This document shows positions 10,059 to 18,727 of a DNA stretch of 64,000 bases, piece by piece (position 1 is the first letter of the stretch; every line of letters starts with the position of its first letter). The stretch comes from an uncultured Acidimicrobiales bacterium (lineage in GTDB: Bacteria > Actinomycetota > Acidimicrobiia > Acidimicrobiales > SZUA-35): positions 1 through 64,000 of the forward strand of contig CALGOA010000050.1 of NCBI GenBank assembly GCA_937958015.1, read 5' to 3'. Both the position numbers and the translations under genes were made by a program. The notes under the pieces are model-generated. The model did not search any database and was not told the DNA's origin. It saw only the letters and a program-made list of their open reading frames with translations.

Positions 10059-10928
10059 ATGACAGACCTGACCCCCGCCCAAGCATCCGACATGTTCCGA
10101 CGACCTCCAGACCGTTTGCTCGACGTTGGCGCCGGTGAAGCCGCGTACCGACGAGTCGGCAGTGGCCCTGACGTCCTGTTCGTCCATGGCTGGCCGGTCA
10201 GCGGCGCTACGTTCCGGAAGCTGCTTCCCTGGCTCGCCGACAAGGTGACCTGCCACGTGATCGACCTGCCATCGGCAGGGTCCAGTCGCTTCGATGAGCA
10301 CACTACGCTGTCGGTCGATCAGCACATCACGTCAGTGAAACGAGTGGTGGACATCCTCGGGCTGGAGGATGTCGCCCTCGTTGGACACAACAGCGGAGGC
10401 CTGATCGCCCGCCACGCCATGGCCGGTGATGAACGGCTTCGGGCGATGGGCTTGATCAATACCGAACCGCTGGAAGTCAGCTGGCGATTCAAGGCCTTCC
10501 TGATGGCCCGAAACCTGCCTGGTTTCGCCGCTGGACTGGGCTGGGTTGCTGGCCAACCGAAAATCCGTCGAAACGGGTTCGTGCTGGGCGACGCATTCGC
10601 CGATAGGTCGCTGCTCGACGGCGAATTCGACGAGTTCTTCCTACGGCCGCTGCATGAGGATCGGGCCAGGTTGCGCGCCGCAGTACGGGTGCTGAAGACT
10701 TTTGACCACGAACTCATCGAGCGGTTCCCGGAGGTTCATCGGAAGATCACCGCGCCGGTTCAGCTGGTATGGGGCGACCAGGATCCGTTCTTCCCGGTGG
10801 CCCAGGCCCGTCCGATGGTCGGTTCCTTTCCCAATGCCAAGCTCGACATCATCCAGGGCGCCGGCCTGTTCTCCCACGAGGAACGACCCGAGGAGGTCGC
10901 ACGTTCGTTGCTCGCGGCCATCGGCTGA
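10059..10928 (+). CDS. Alpha/beta-hydrolase, 289 aa
   Basis: An oxyanion-region HGWPVSG motif, the nucleophile elbow GHNSGG (Ser), an Asp in WGDQDPFF and a terminal His in FSHEERPEEV give a complete Ser-Asp-His triad. The ATG at 10059 is chosen over an upstream TTG because of the GGAAGGA Shine-Dalgarno just before it. The substrate is unknown; haloalkane dehalogenase/epoxide hydrolase-like relatives have the same layout. It is divergent from the TetR gene and probably derepressed when TetR binds its ligand. Confidence 0.87.
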   Translation: MTDLTPAQASDMFRRPPDRLLDVGAGEAAYRRVGSGPDVLFVHGWPVSGATFRKLLPWLADKVTCHVIDLPSAGSSRFDEHTTLSVDQHITSVKRVVDILGLEDVALVGHNSGGLIARHAMAGDERLRAMGLINTEPLEVSWRFKAFLMARNLPGFAAGLGWVAGQPKIRRNGFVLGDAFADRSLLDGEFDEFFLRPLHEDRARLRAAVRVLKTFDHELIERFPEVHRKITAPVQLVWGDQDPFFPVAQARPMVGSFPNAKLDIIQGAGLFSHEERPEEVARSLLAAIG

Positions 10929-10952
10929 CGTCTGACTTCGCGGGCAGAGGCC

Positions 10953-12233
10953 TCAGGTGATTCGTTTGAGCACCATCGGTCGAACGGCCGGTTCGGCGTC
11001 GGAGAAGCCGAGACTCTCAAGACACAACGTTGAGGCGAGCTCGAATCGTGACTCGTCGTCGGCATACAGACGGAAGATGGTGTCGCCGGCTTCTACTTTT
11101 TCGCCGGGTTTGTGGACACATTCAATGCCTGCGCCGTATTCGATCGTGTCTTCCTTGCGGGCTCGTCCAGCCCCCAGCCGCATCGAGGCGATGCCGACGG
11201 TGAGCGCATTCATCGAGTCGATCCAGCCCGCTTGGGGAGCGACGACATCGAAGGTGTTTGCAGCCCGTGGCAGCGGGGCCTCGGGATCTCCACTGTGGCC
11301 TCGGACGATGTCGTTGTAGATCGCCAGCGTGTCACCCGAGGCGAGCACTGCAGCCGGATCGGCATCGAGTCCGGCCAGACGGCACATTTCCTCAGCGAGC
11401 GCGATCGTGACGTCGATCAGATCGGCTGGCCCGCCGCCCTGCATCACCTCGATCGACTCGTCGACCTCGAGCGTATTTCCCACCATCTTCCCGAGCGGCA
11501 CATCCATCTGGGTGAGGAGCGCACTGGTGTTGACCCCGGCGTCCTTTCCGATCTGCACCATCGTCTCGGCCAACAACGTCGCATCGTCGACATTGGTCAT
11601 GAACGCTCCGGCCCCCACCTTCACATCGAGGACCAGGTTCTGTGTCCCGCCGGCGATTTTCTTGCTCATGATCGACGATGCGATCAGAGGAATACTGGCC
11701 ACCGTGCCGGTGGTGTCGCGCAGCTGGTAGAGCTTGGCATCGGCGGGAGCGATACGGGAACCGGCGGCTGCGAACACTCCACCGATCGTGTTGGACTGCT
11801 GGATCAACTGTTCGGGAGTGAGAAACGGATCGAAACCCGGATGGGACTGCAACTTGTCGATGGTCCCGCCGGTGTGGCCCAGACCCCGGCCTGCCAGCTG
11901 AGGCACCGAGGCCCCGCAGGCGATCATCAACGGGATCAGTATCAGCGAAACCTTGTCGCCAACGCCACCGGTGCTGTGTTTGTCGACGGTCGGGCGGACG
12001 ATGCCGGACAGATCGGCCCGGTCGCCGGTGTCGATCATCGCTTCGGTCCACGTGTGCAGTTCGGCTGCGGTCATGCCGTTGAGAAAGACCGCCATACACA
12101 ACGCAGCAGCCTGCTCGTCGGCGACGACGCCGTCGGTGTAGTTCGTGATGAACCATTGGATGGCGTCGGCGGGTAGTTCGTTGCCATCGCGCTTTTCGAT
12201 GATGACGCTCGTGGCATCCCAGCGATCGGACAT
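10953..12233 (-). CDS. deoA: Thymidine/pyrimidine-nucleoside phosphorylase, 426 aa
   Basis: Phosphorolyses thymidine or other pyrimidine nucleosides to base and (deoxy)ribose-1-phosphate. The N-terminal helical domain starts IEKRDGNELP. The phosphate-binding loop is STGGVGDKVSL and the family signature region is GRGLGHTGGTIDKL; the C-terminal alpha/beta domain contains VDSMNALTVG-like sequence. The length is typical. It is the last gene of a minus-strand operon with only one base between it and cdd. Substrate range (thymidine only or also uridine) cannot be decided; hence deoA/pdp. Confidence 0.93.
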   Translation of the reverse strand: MSDRWDATSVIIEKRDGNELPADAIQWFITNYTDGVVADEQAAALCMAVFLNGMTAAELHTWTEAMIDTGDRADLSGIVRPTVDKHSTGGVGDKVSLILIPLMIACGASVPQLAGRGLGHTGGTIDKLQSHPGFDPFLTPEQLIQQSNTIGGVFAAAGSRIAPADAKLYQLRDTTGTVASIPLIASSIMSKKIAGGTQNLVLDVKVGAGAFMTNVDDATLLAETMVQIGKDAGVNTSALLTQMDVPLGKMVGNTLEVDESIEVMQGGGPADLIDVTIALAEEMCRLAGLDADPAAVLASGDTLAIYNDIVRGHSGDPEAPLPRAANTFDVVAPQAGWIDSMNALTVGIASMRLGAGRARKEDTIEYGAGIECVHKPGEKVEAGDTIFRLYADDESRFELASTLCLESLGFSDAEPAVRPMVLKRIT

Positions 12234-12234
12234 A

Positions 12235-12648
12235 TCAACCTCCCTCGAGGCGGTTCAGGTCGAAGTGGCCCGGCAGTAGCGACGCAATCGGTGTCGGGCC
12301 CGATGGTGTGTCGATCACCGCGTCGGGCGCGGCGTGCTCGACCAGCAGTTGCCGACAGCGACCGCACGGGCTGCAGTAGTCGCCGGATCCCGAGACCACA
12401 ACGAGGGCCACGATCTTGCCAGCTTTGTGGCGGGCGAGGTCGGACACGATCCCGCACTCGGCGCACAGGCTGAGTCCGTAACTCACGTTTTCGACATTGC
12501 AGCCGGTCACGACCGCCCCAGACGTCGTCAGCGCTGCTGCTCCGACGTGGAAGTTCGAGTACGGAGCGTAGGAGTGTTCGGTCATCTTCCGGGCTGCGGT
12601 GCGAAGCAGGTTCCAGTCGATCTCGGGCAGGGAACCGTCGGTGCTCAT
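12235..12648 (-). CDS. cdd: Cytidine deaminase, 137 aa
   Basis: Deaminates cytidine/deoxycytidine to uridine. The catalytic CAEC motif (Glu proton shuttle, Cys zinc ligand) and the PCGRC motif (two zinc Cys) are present, plus the substrate-binding NFHVGAA segment. The frame is open upstream, but the ATG at 12648 overlaps the upp stop as ATGA and gives the usual length of a homotetrameric enzyme. It is third in the purK-upp-cdd-deoA operon; its uridine product feeds deoA and its base product feeds upp. Confidence 0.94.
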   Translation of the reverse strand: MSTDGSLPEIDWNLLRTAARKMTEHSYAPYSNFHVGAAALTTSGAVVTGCNVENVSYGLSLCAECGIVSDLARHKAGKIVALVVVSGSGDYCSPCGRCRQLLVEHAAPDAVIDTPSGPTPIASLLPGHFDLNRLEGG

Positions 12649-13289
12649 TTGTCGGTGCCGTAGATTCGGTCGCCGGCGTCGCCCAACCCGGGGGTGATGT
12701 ACTTGTTCGTGGTGAGGCCCGGATCCTTCGCCGCCAGCGTGATCGGCACATCGGGATGCGCTCCGTGCACGGCGGCGACACCTTCGGGGCAGCCGATGAT
12801 GCACAACAGGCGCAGCTTCTCGGCGCCGTTCTGTTTCAGATGGTCAAGCGCAGCTACCGCCGACCCTCCCGTGGCGAGCATCGGGTCGACCACGATGACT
12901 TCACGTTCGGCTAGGCGGCTGGGCAGTTTGTCGTAGTACCAGGACGGCTCGTGGGTTTCCTCGTCCCGCTGCATGCCGAGGTGGCCGACGCGGGCATGGG
13001 GGACCAGGGTCAGGATGGCTTCGACCATCACCAGACCGGCGCGGAGAATGCCGATGATCGCCGGCGCAGGCTGCGTGAGGATCTGGGCGGTCGCGGTGTC
13101 GACGGGCGTTTCGATCGTGGTTTCGGTGGTGGCGAGATCCCGCAGCCCTTCGTAGGCGGTGAGCAGGGTGATCTCCGAACATGTGCGTCGAAACTGTTCG
13201 GGCTGGGTTTCGACCGAACGCAGCGTTGCGACCTTGTGGCTGACCAGAGGATGTTCGACGACGCGCAGGAGTGGACCCGACTCGTTCAC
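12645..13289 (-). CDS. upp: Uracil phosphoribosyltransferase, 214 aa
   Basis: Makes UMP from uracil and PRPP. The PRPP-binding loop VDPMLATGGS is present, as is the C-terminal uracil-binding region with PGLGDAGDRIYGT. The GTG start (13289-13287) overlaps the purK stop as GTGA, and the gene ends in ATGA with cdd, so the operon is translationally coupled. Length is as expected for the family. Confidence 0.95.
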   Translation of the reverse strand: MNESGPLLRVVEHPLVSHKVATLRSVETQPEQFRRTCSEITLLTAYEGLRDLATTETTIETPVDTATAQILTQPAPAIIGILRAGLVMVEAILTLVPHARVGHLGMQRDEETHEPSWYYDKLPSRLAEREVIVVDPMLATGGSAVAALDHLKQNGAEKLRLLCIIGCPEGVAAVHGAHPDVPITLAAKDPGLTTNKYITPGLGDAGDRIYGTDK

Positions 13290-14431
13290 TGGAAACGCCG
13301 GTTCATGAGAGCGGCCTCGGTTCGGCGGGCGAGCTCCCGGGCCTGTTCCATATCGTCTCCCAGAGCTGTCACATGGCCCAACTTACGCCCAGACCGCGGC
13401 CGCTTGCCATAGAGGTGCACGCTGGCCCCCTCGACCGCCAGGGCTTCGTGCAGGTGATCGGCCGGATCAACCTCTTCGTATCCGCCGATGACGTTTACGG
13501 TGACGCTGGCCTTGGCCAGTGCGTGCGTGGGACCGAGCGGCAGGTCCAAGATCGCCCGCACGTGGTTCTCGAACTGGCTTGTCGGCGCATTCTCGAGCGT
13601 GTGGTGGCCGGCGTTGTGGGGGCGGGCGGCGACCTCGTTGACGATCAGTCCGCTGGTCGTGAGGAAGAACTCGACGGCGATCACACCCACCGCATCCAGT
13701 TCGCGGGCGATCTGGCGGGCCTTCTCCATAGCCTCGGTTGCTACTTTGCTGCCGATGGCGGCGGGAGCGCGGACCTCTCGACAGGCGCCATCGGCATTGG
13801 TGACTTCGGCGACGGGATAACAGCGCGCATTGCCGCCGGGTCGCCGAGCCACCACGACGACCAGTTCTTTCACGATCGGCTGGAACTGTTCGATGAACAG
13901 TTCGCGATCCGCCTGTTCGGCCATCACCCGGAGGGCGTCGTTCTGATTGTCGACGACCCATGCGCCCCGTTCGGCTTGACCACCCGAACGAACCGATTTG
14001 ATGACCGCCGGGAAGCCGAACATCTTTGCGAAATCGAGGAGATCGTCGGGTCCCCGGAGATCGGCGTAGGGAGCAAAGTCATACCCGCGGTGGGTGAGGA
14101 ATCGTCGCTGATGCATCTTGTCCAACGCGGCGCGGAGCGCCTTGGCGCCGGGGCGGATGATCTGCCCACCGGCCTCCATGTGTTCGAGCATGCCCAGGTC
14201 GATTCGTTCGTGCTCGAAGGTGACGACCTCACAGAGTTCGGCAAACGACGCCAACGCATCGGGGTGGCGGAAGCTGGCGCCCGGTGCGGCGAGGGCCGCG
14301 GAATCGCCGGAGTCCTCGGCCATGAGGCGGGGCGTGATGCCGAGTTTCACCGCCGCACTATGAATCATTCGAGCGATCTGGCCCGACCCGACAATGCCCA
14401 GCGGGTAGATCGAAGGAAGCTCATTTGGCAC
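13286..14431 (-). CDS. purK: 5-(carboxyamino)imidazole ribonucleotide synthase, 381 aa
   Basis: ATP-grasp enzyme that carboxylates AIR in purine synthesis. The N-terminal pre-ATP-grasp fold begins GIVGSGQIARM; later parts include EQFQPIVKELVVVVAR and the metal/ATP region AVEFFLTTSGLIVNEVAARPHNAGH. A purE partner is not in the window. The GTG start has TAGTCT (14438-14443, minus strand) 6 bases upstream, so the operon promoter probably gives a leaderless transcript. It heads purK-upp-cdd-deoA, which links purine synthesis and pyrimidine salvage. Confidence 0.93.
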   Translation of the reverse strand: MPNELPSIYPLGIVGSGQIARMIHSAAVKLGITPRLMAEDSGDSAALAAPGASFRHPDALASFAELCEVVTFEHERIDLGMLEHMEAGGQIIRPGAKALRAALDKMHQRRFLTHRGYDFAPYADLRGPDDLLDFAKMFGFPAVIKSVRSGGQAERGAWVVDNQNDALRVMAEQADRELFIEQFQPIVKELVVVVARRPGGNARCYPVAEVTNADGACREVRAPAAIGSKVATEAMEKARQIARELDAVGVIAVEFFLTTSGLIVNEVAARPHNAGHHTLENAPTSQFENHVRAILDLPLGPTHALAKASVTVNVIGGYEEVDPADHLHEALAVEGASVHLYGKRPRSGRKLGHVTALGDDMEQARELARRTEAALMNRRFQ

Positions 14432-14559
14432 CCTCTCAGACTACTGCGGGCACGCCGATCACGTGATCTGCGCGGGGTTGTTTCGAGCGAGGGTGAATCT
14501 CCGGGTTTGGCCGGGGTTTGACCCGAACCGCGACCCGTATCGATCTAGTCTCGAACGAA

Positions 14560-16149
14560 GTGGATCAGAACCGTCGGCGCTTTCTCATCAGTCTTGGTTA
14601 TGGCGCCACCAGCGTCGCCGCTTTGGGTGCGATCGGAGCGGTCTCCACCACCGGCCCCTCCAACAAACCCAACCCCGATCCCACCGATCCCACCGAACCA
14701 CCGCCCGACGGTATGGCCAGCAATGAGATTCAGGTGGAAGGCCAGACGCAGGTCCCGACGACACCGCCGGTCCTCGATCCCTCCCTCATGGTCGACCCAT
14801 CGACCAACTTTGATGTTGTTCTTTCGGGCGGCCGGGTGATGGATCCGGCGACCGAATTCGATCAGGTGATGAACGTCGGAATTCTGAATGGGGTGATCGG
14901 CTACATAGGACCCGAACCGCTCACCGGTCAGACCATGATCGACGCCACCAACCAGGTGGTCGGCCCCGGGTTCATCGACATCCTCAGCTACCGACCCAAC
15001 CCTTTCGGGGTGTGGTTCAAAGTCGCCGACGGTGTCACCACCAACCTCGGGATGCACGGCATCAACAACTACGCAAATGCGTTCTTCAACCGTTTCACCG
15101 GTGCGGTGCCGGTCAACTTTGGCGGCGCCTTCCATCAGCAGTTCCATCGAGGCCTCCTGAACGCCGCCCCCGATCGTGCCCTTAGCGCCCCTCAACTCAC
15201 GAAGTTCGAGCAGGTCGCTACCGAACAGCTGGCTAACGGCTTCGCCGGAATCGCGTTCTCGCCCGAGTACGCGCCGGGAACCACGACCGATGAAATTCTC
15301 CGAATCGCAGACAAGGTGCGGGACCGCAATGGAGTTCTCTTCTTCCATGCCCGCCATAGCGACGACGAAGCGCCGGGCACCAACGCCGAGGCGGTAGCGG
15401 AGATCCTGGACGTCGCCCGTGAGACGGGACTGGGCGTCCACATCTCCCACATCACCAGCACCGGCGGCACGTTCACGATGGCCGACACGCTGGCCACGGT
15501 GAATCAGGCCCGGGCGGAGGGCATCGACGTGACAGCGTGCCTGTACCCGTACGACTTCTGGGCTACCCGGCTCGGCAGTTTCCGATTCGCCGGCGACTGG
15601 CGTCAACGATTCAGAATCGACTACGGCGATCTTCAGATCGGTGGCACCGATATTCGGCTTACCGCCGATACCTACGAACAGGCCAGGGCCGAGAACAAAC
15701 TGGTCGCGGCGTTGGGATCCATCCCTGCCGACGAGGTCGACATGGCGATGCAGGCCCCGTGGACCATCGTCGCCTCCGACGCGATCGCCGAACCCGATGG
15801 CAACAATCATCCGCGGGCCGCCGGCACCTTCGCTCGGACCCTCGGTGTCTATGTCAGAGAACGTCAGGTCCTCAGCCTGATGCAGGGACTCGGCAAGATG
15901 ACGATCCTTCCTGCCCAGCGGGTGGAGGGGATGTTGCCCGCGATGGCCCGCAAGGGTCGGATGCAGATCGGCGCTGACGCAGATATCACCGTGTTCGATC
16001 CCGCCACGATCATCGACCGGGCCACCGTCGAGGTTCCCGGAACCGAATCGGCGGGAATCAGTACCGTGCTCGTGAACGGAGTTGGTGTGCTCGAAGGCGG
16101 TGTGTTGCGCCGCGACCGCCTACCCGGCGAGGCCCTCCGAGCCAGCTGA
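14560..16149 (+). CDS. Tat-exported D-aminoacylase-like amidohydrolase, 529 aa
   Basis: The N-terminus has a twin-arginine signal (NRRRFLIS then a hydrophobic AALGAIGAV stretch), so export to the cell surface is expected. An Asn/Pro/Thr linker (about residues 40-85) precedes the amidohydrolase barrel (FDVVLSGGRVMDP, then GFIDILSYRP, FFHARH, HISHIT, VASDAIAEPDG, GRMQIGADADITVFD). The family-typical HxH after GFID is absent here (ILSYRP instead), while the later His and Asp ligands remain. I chose GTG 14560 because TAGTCT (14546-14551) lies 8 bases before it and it gives a short Tat n-region; TTG 14518 is the alternative. Confidence 0.8.
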   Translation: MDQNRRRFLISLGYGATSVAALGAIGAVSTTGPSNKPNPDPTDPTEPPPDGMASNEIQVEGQTQVPTTPPVLDPSLMVDPSTNFDVVLSGGRVMDPATEFDQVMNVGILNGVIGYIGPEPLTGQTMIDATNQVVGPGFIDILSYRPNPFGVWFKVADGVTTNLGMHGINNYANAFFNRFTGAVPVNFGGAFHQQFHRGLLNAAPDRALSAPQLTKFEQVATEQLANGFAGIAFSPEYAPGTTTDEILRIADKVRDRNGVLFFHARHSDDEAPGTNAEAVAEILDVARETGLGVHISHITSTGGTFTMADTLATVNQARAEGIDVTACLYPYDFWATRLGSFRFAGDWRQRFRIDYGDLQIGGTDIRLTADTYEQARAENKLVAALGSIPADEVDMAMQAPWTIVASDAIAEPDGNNHPRAAGTFARTLGVYVRERQVLSLMQGLGKMTILPAQRVEGMLPAMARKGRMQIGADADITVFDPATIIDRATVEVPGTESAGISTVLVNGVGVLEGGVLRRDRLPGEALRAS

Positions 16150-16177
16150 TGAAGGGCCCGAGCCCAGGTATCGCCCC

Positions 16178-16657
16178 ATGGTGAAACACTCGGCGGGCAT
16201 CGTGTTGTGGCGCTCCTCCCGCGAGGACGGCCATCCGGAACTTCTCCTCGCCCATCCCGGCGGCCCGTTCTGGAAGGGCAAGAATCAGCACGGATGGAGC
16301 ATTCCAAAGGGCGAATTCGATCCCGATGAGGAGAAGCCGATGCATGCCGCGCGGCGGGAATTCGCCGAAGAGCTTGGCAGCGCGGCGCCAGAGGACGACG
16401 AGTTGCTCGAACTGCCGGTCGTCAAGGCGTCCGGAAAACACATCTACCCGTTTCTGGCTAGGGGCGACTTCGATCCTGAATCGTTAGTCAGCAACATGAC
16501 CGAGATCGAATGGCCCCCTCGGTCGGGCACTCGAATCTCGATTCCCGAGGTCGATGCGGTGGCATGGATTCGCCTCGAATCAGCGCGTGAGTACCTGCAC
16601 AAGGGGCAGGCTCGGATCGTCGAGCACGTGCGGGCCGAGCTGGAGGTCCAGGACTGA
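16178..16657 (+). CDS. Nudix hydrolase, 159 aa
   Basis: The Nudix box region reads WSIPKGEFDPDEE followed by ARREFAEELG. The spacing from Gly to the first Glu is one residue longer than the classical Gx5E pattern. The start HSAGIVLWR is typical of the COG4119-like NTP pyrophosphohydrolases. The ATG at 16178 is chosen because the fold begins right there. It lies 28 bases after the amidohydrolase stop on the same strand, so it may be cotranscribed. Substrate unknown. Confidence 0.85.
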   Translation: MVKHSAGIVLWRSSREDGHPELLLAHPGGPFWKGKNQHGWSIPKGEFDPDEEKPMHAARREFAEELGSAAPEDDELLELPVVKASGKHIYPFLARGDFDPESLVSNMTEIEWPPRSGTRISIPEVDAVAWIRLESAREYLHKGQARIVEHVRAELEVQD

Positions 16658-16665
16658 CACGGGCA

Positions 16666-17097
16666 TTAGAGCTTGGCGGCGAAACGGCCAACGAGCGTTC
16701 GCAGCTGCTCGACGTACTCGGCATGGGCGCTGCCCTGGCCCTCGAGCGATTCGATGAAACGCTGCATGATGTGGAACGTGACCACGCCGTGAGCAGCCAG
16801 ATCGTCCTCGGTCACCCATGCCGCAACGGTGGCCGAATGCAGCGCCCGTTCCAGTGAATGCAGCAGGAACTCGGCTTTGTCGGGTTCGAGATCTCCACGC
16901 CAGCTGAAGGACTTCTCACCAAGGTTTAACTGGGCCGCCCAGTCGTCGACCAGATCACACCAGTCGTTCAAGAGGCTCTTGGCAAACTGGCTGTCCATGT
17001 CGCCCGGCTCGGTGCGCAGATCACACATGAGTCGACGGGCGAAACGGAGCCAACCCTCCATCTGGGGGGCATCGACCGGACCGAGGTGAACCAGCAC
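16666..17097 (-). CDS. Conserved-looking protein of unknown function, 143 aa
   Basis: I do not recognise the family. The protein is acidic, probably all-alpha, with several Trp residues (NDWCDLVDDWAAQL, SWRGDLEPDKAEF) and no signal peptide or membrane segment. The GTG start has TACGAT (minus strand, 17105-17110) 7 bases upstream, which supports a real leaderless gene. It is divergent from the oxidoreductase gene. Confidence 0.65.
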   Translation of the reverse strand: MLVHLGPVDAPQMEGWLRFARRLMCDLRTEPGDMDSQFAKSLLNDWCDLVDDWAAQLNLGEKSFSWRGDLEPDKAEFLLHSLERALHSATVAAWVTEDDLAAHGVVTFHIMQRFIESLEGQGSAHAEYVEQLRTLVGRFAAKL

Positions 17098-17133
17098 ATG
17101 GAAAATCGTACCGGTCGTGGAATGATGTCGCCC

Positions 17134-18111
17134 ATGACCATTCGATTCGGTGTCTTCGGCGCCGCCCGCATCTCCGACAAGGCCCTGTACGTCCCGGCTC
17201 GTGATACCGACGGGGTTTCACTCGAAGCGATTGCCGCTCGAGACCGCAGCCGAGCCCAGGCTCACGCCGACCAGTACGGCATTACTCGGGTACTCGACAG
17301 CTACGACGCCCTGCTCGCCGATCCCGAGGTTGACGCGATCTACAACCCGCTGCCCGTCAACCTGCATCACACCTGGACTATCCGGGCACTCGAGGCTGGA
17401 AAACATGTTCTGAGCGAGAAACCCTTTGCCGCCAACGCCGACCTGGCCCGTGACATCGTGGCTGCCGCCGAGGCCAGCGGCATGGTGTGTATGGAGGCCT
17501 ACCACTGGCGTTATCACCCGTTGGCCGATCGGATTCGCCAGATCCTCGATTCGGGCGACCTCGGTGACATCGAGCGGGTCGACTCGGCGTTCGACGTGTA
17601 CATCGACCCCTCCGACGATGTACGACACTCGTTCGAGTTGAGCGGTGGTGCGCTGATGGATCTCGGCTGTTATCCGGTTCAGTGGGCCCGTTGGGTGATG
17701 CCCGGCCAGGAGCCCAGGGTTATCTCGGCCACGATGGAGCAGGGTCGCCCCAACGCTGACGTCGACACCACGATCCAGATCGAATACCCGAACGGGGTGC
17801 CCGGAACGCTCGGCACGAAGATGACGGCCGGTACCGAGTTCCACGCTGAGCTCAAGGTCACCGGCTCCAAGGCCACGCTGGTGGTGACCAACCCTCTCGC
17901 TCCCCACAACGGCAATCGGGTGGTTGTGGAGGAGCTGGGAATCGACGAGGAGATCGAGGGTCGGACCACCTACCACCATCAGATGGAGGCGTTCGTCGAT
18001 GTGGTGGTCAACGGGGCCGAGATGCCAACCGGCGGTACGGACGCCATCGCCACGATGGAGTTCATCGACGCCGCCTACGAGGCTGCCGGCCTACCTCGCC
18101 GCACCGCCTGA
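17134..18111 (+). CDS. Gfo/Idh/MocA-family oxidoreductase, 325 aa
   Basis: NAD(P)-binding Rossmann fold (FGVFGAARIS), the family motif EKPFAAN (EKP lysine), and the C-terminal beta-sheet domain containing GGALMDLGCYPVQWAR. Such enzymes oxidise or reduce sugars or trans-dihydrodiols; similarity of the GxYxxxWAR segment suggests a dihydrodiol or sugar dehydrogenase subgroup. In-frame ATGs at 17122, 17125 and 17134 are all possible; the fold starts at 17134. It ends one base before the methyltransferase start. Confidence 0.87.
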   Translation: MTIRFGVFGAARISDKALYVPARDTDGVSLEAIAARDRSRAQAHADQYGITRVLDSYDALLADPEVDAIYNPLPVNLHHTWTIRALEAGKHVLSEKPFAANADLARDIVAAAEASGMVCMEAYHWRYHPLADRIRQILDSGDLGDIERVDSAFDVYIDPSDDVRHSFELSGGALMDLGCYPVQWARWVMPGQEPRVISATMEQGRPNADVDTTIQIEYPNGVPGTLGTKMTAGTEFHAELKVTGSKATLVVTNPLAPHNGNRVVVEELGIDEEIEGRTTYHHQMEAFVDVVVNGAEMPTGGTDAIATMEFIDAAYEAAGLPRRTA

Positions 18112-18112
18112 C

Positions 18113-18724
18113 ATGTCCGACGACTTCCTCTCCAACGTGTACGACCTCGACTCTCAGGAGAAGACCGACGCCTACTACTCGAAGTGGGCGCCGACGTATG
18201 ACCGGGAGTTGATCGACAACGGATACCGGTCACCGCAACGGTGCGCCGAGGCGTTGGCCCAGTTCGTCGGTCCGGATCAGCCGATTCTCGACATCGGATG
18301 TGGCACCGGCCTGTCGGGCCGGGCCCTCGCCGCGGTGGGTTTCACAAACGTCTCGGGCCAGGACGTCAATGCCGAGATGGTCGAGGTCGCCCGCGCCGCC
18401 GACATCTACCGCGAGCTCAGGGTTGTGGATCCCGCCAACTCATTCCCATTCGACGTGGGAACCTACGACGCGATGGCTGCCGTTGGAGTGATCGGCGCCG
18501 GCGCCGCACCGGCCTCGGTTCTTCCCGAGAGTCTGTCGCGGCTCGCTCCGGGCGGGCATCTGGTGTTCTCGTTCAACGATCATGTCATCGAAGACTCCGA
18601 GTATGCGGACGTGTTGGCCGAGCAGCTTGATTCCGGTGTCGCCGAGTCGGTCTTCTGTGAATACGGACCTCACATCGAGGCATTGGGATCGGGTGCGAAC
18701 GTTTACGTGCTGCGTCGGCTCTAA
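18113..18724 (+). CDS. Class I SAM-dependent methyltransferase, 203 aa
   Basis: The SAM-binding motif I is LDIGCGTGLSG (about residues 58-68), followed by the acidic end of strand 2 (GQDVNAEM) and motif III-like SRLAPGGHLVFSFND. An N-terminal YYSKWAPTYD segment resembles the Williams-Beuren-like/UbiE-type small methyltransferases. The ATG starts one base after the oxidoreductase stop, so the two are coupled. Substrate unknown. Confidence 0.88.
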   Translation: MSDDFLSNVYDLDSQEKTDAYYSKWAPTYDRELIDNGYRSPQRCAEALAQFVGPDQPILDIGCGTGLSGRALAAVGFTNVSGQDVNAEMVEVARAADIYRELRVVDPANSFPFDVGTYDAMAAVGVIGAGAAPASVLPESLSRLAPGGHLVFSFNDHVIEDSEYADVLAEQLDSGVAESVFCEYGPHIEALGSGANVYVLRRL

Positions 18725-18727
18725 ACC

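Noticed and set aside
13271-14521. Plus-strand frame of 416 aa opposite purK
   Set aside because: purK has all ATP-grasp motifs on the other strand; this frame has none.
14545-15810. Minus-strand frame of 421 aa opposite the amidohydrolase
   Set aside because: Shadow of a well-supported gene; no start signal or motif.
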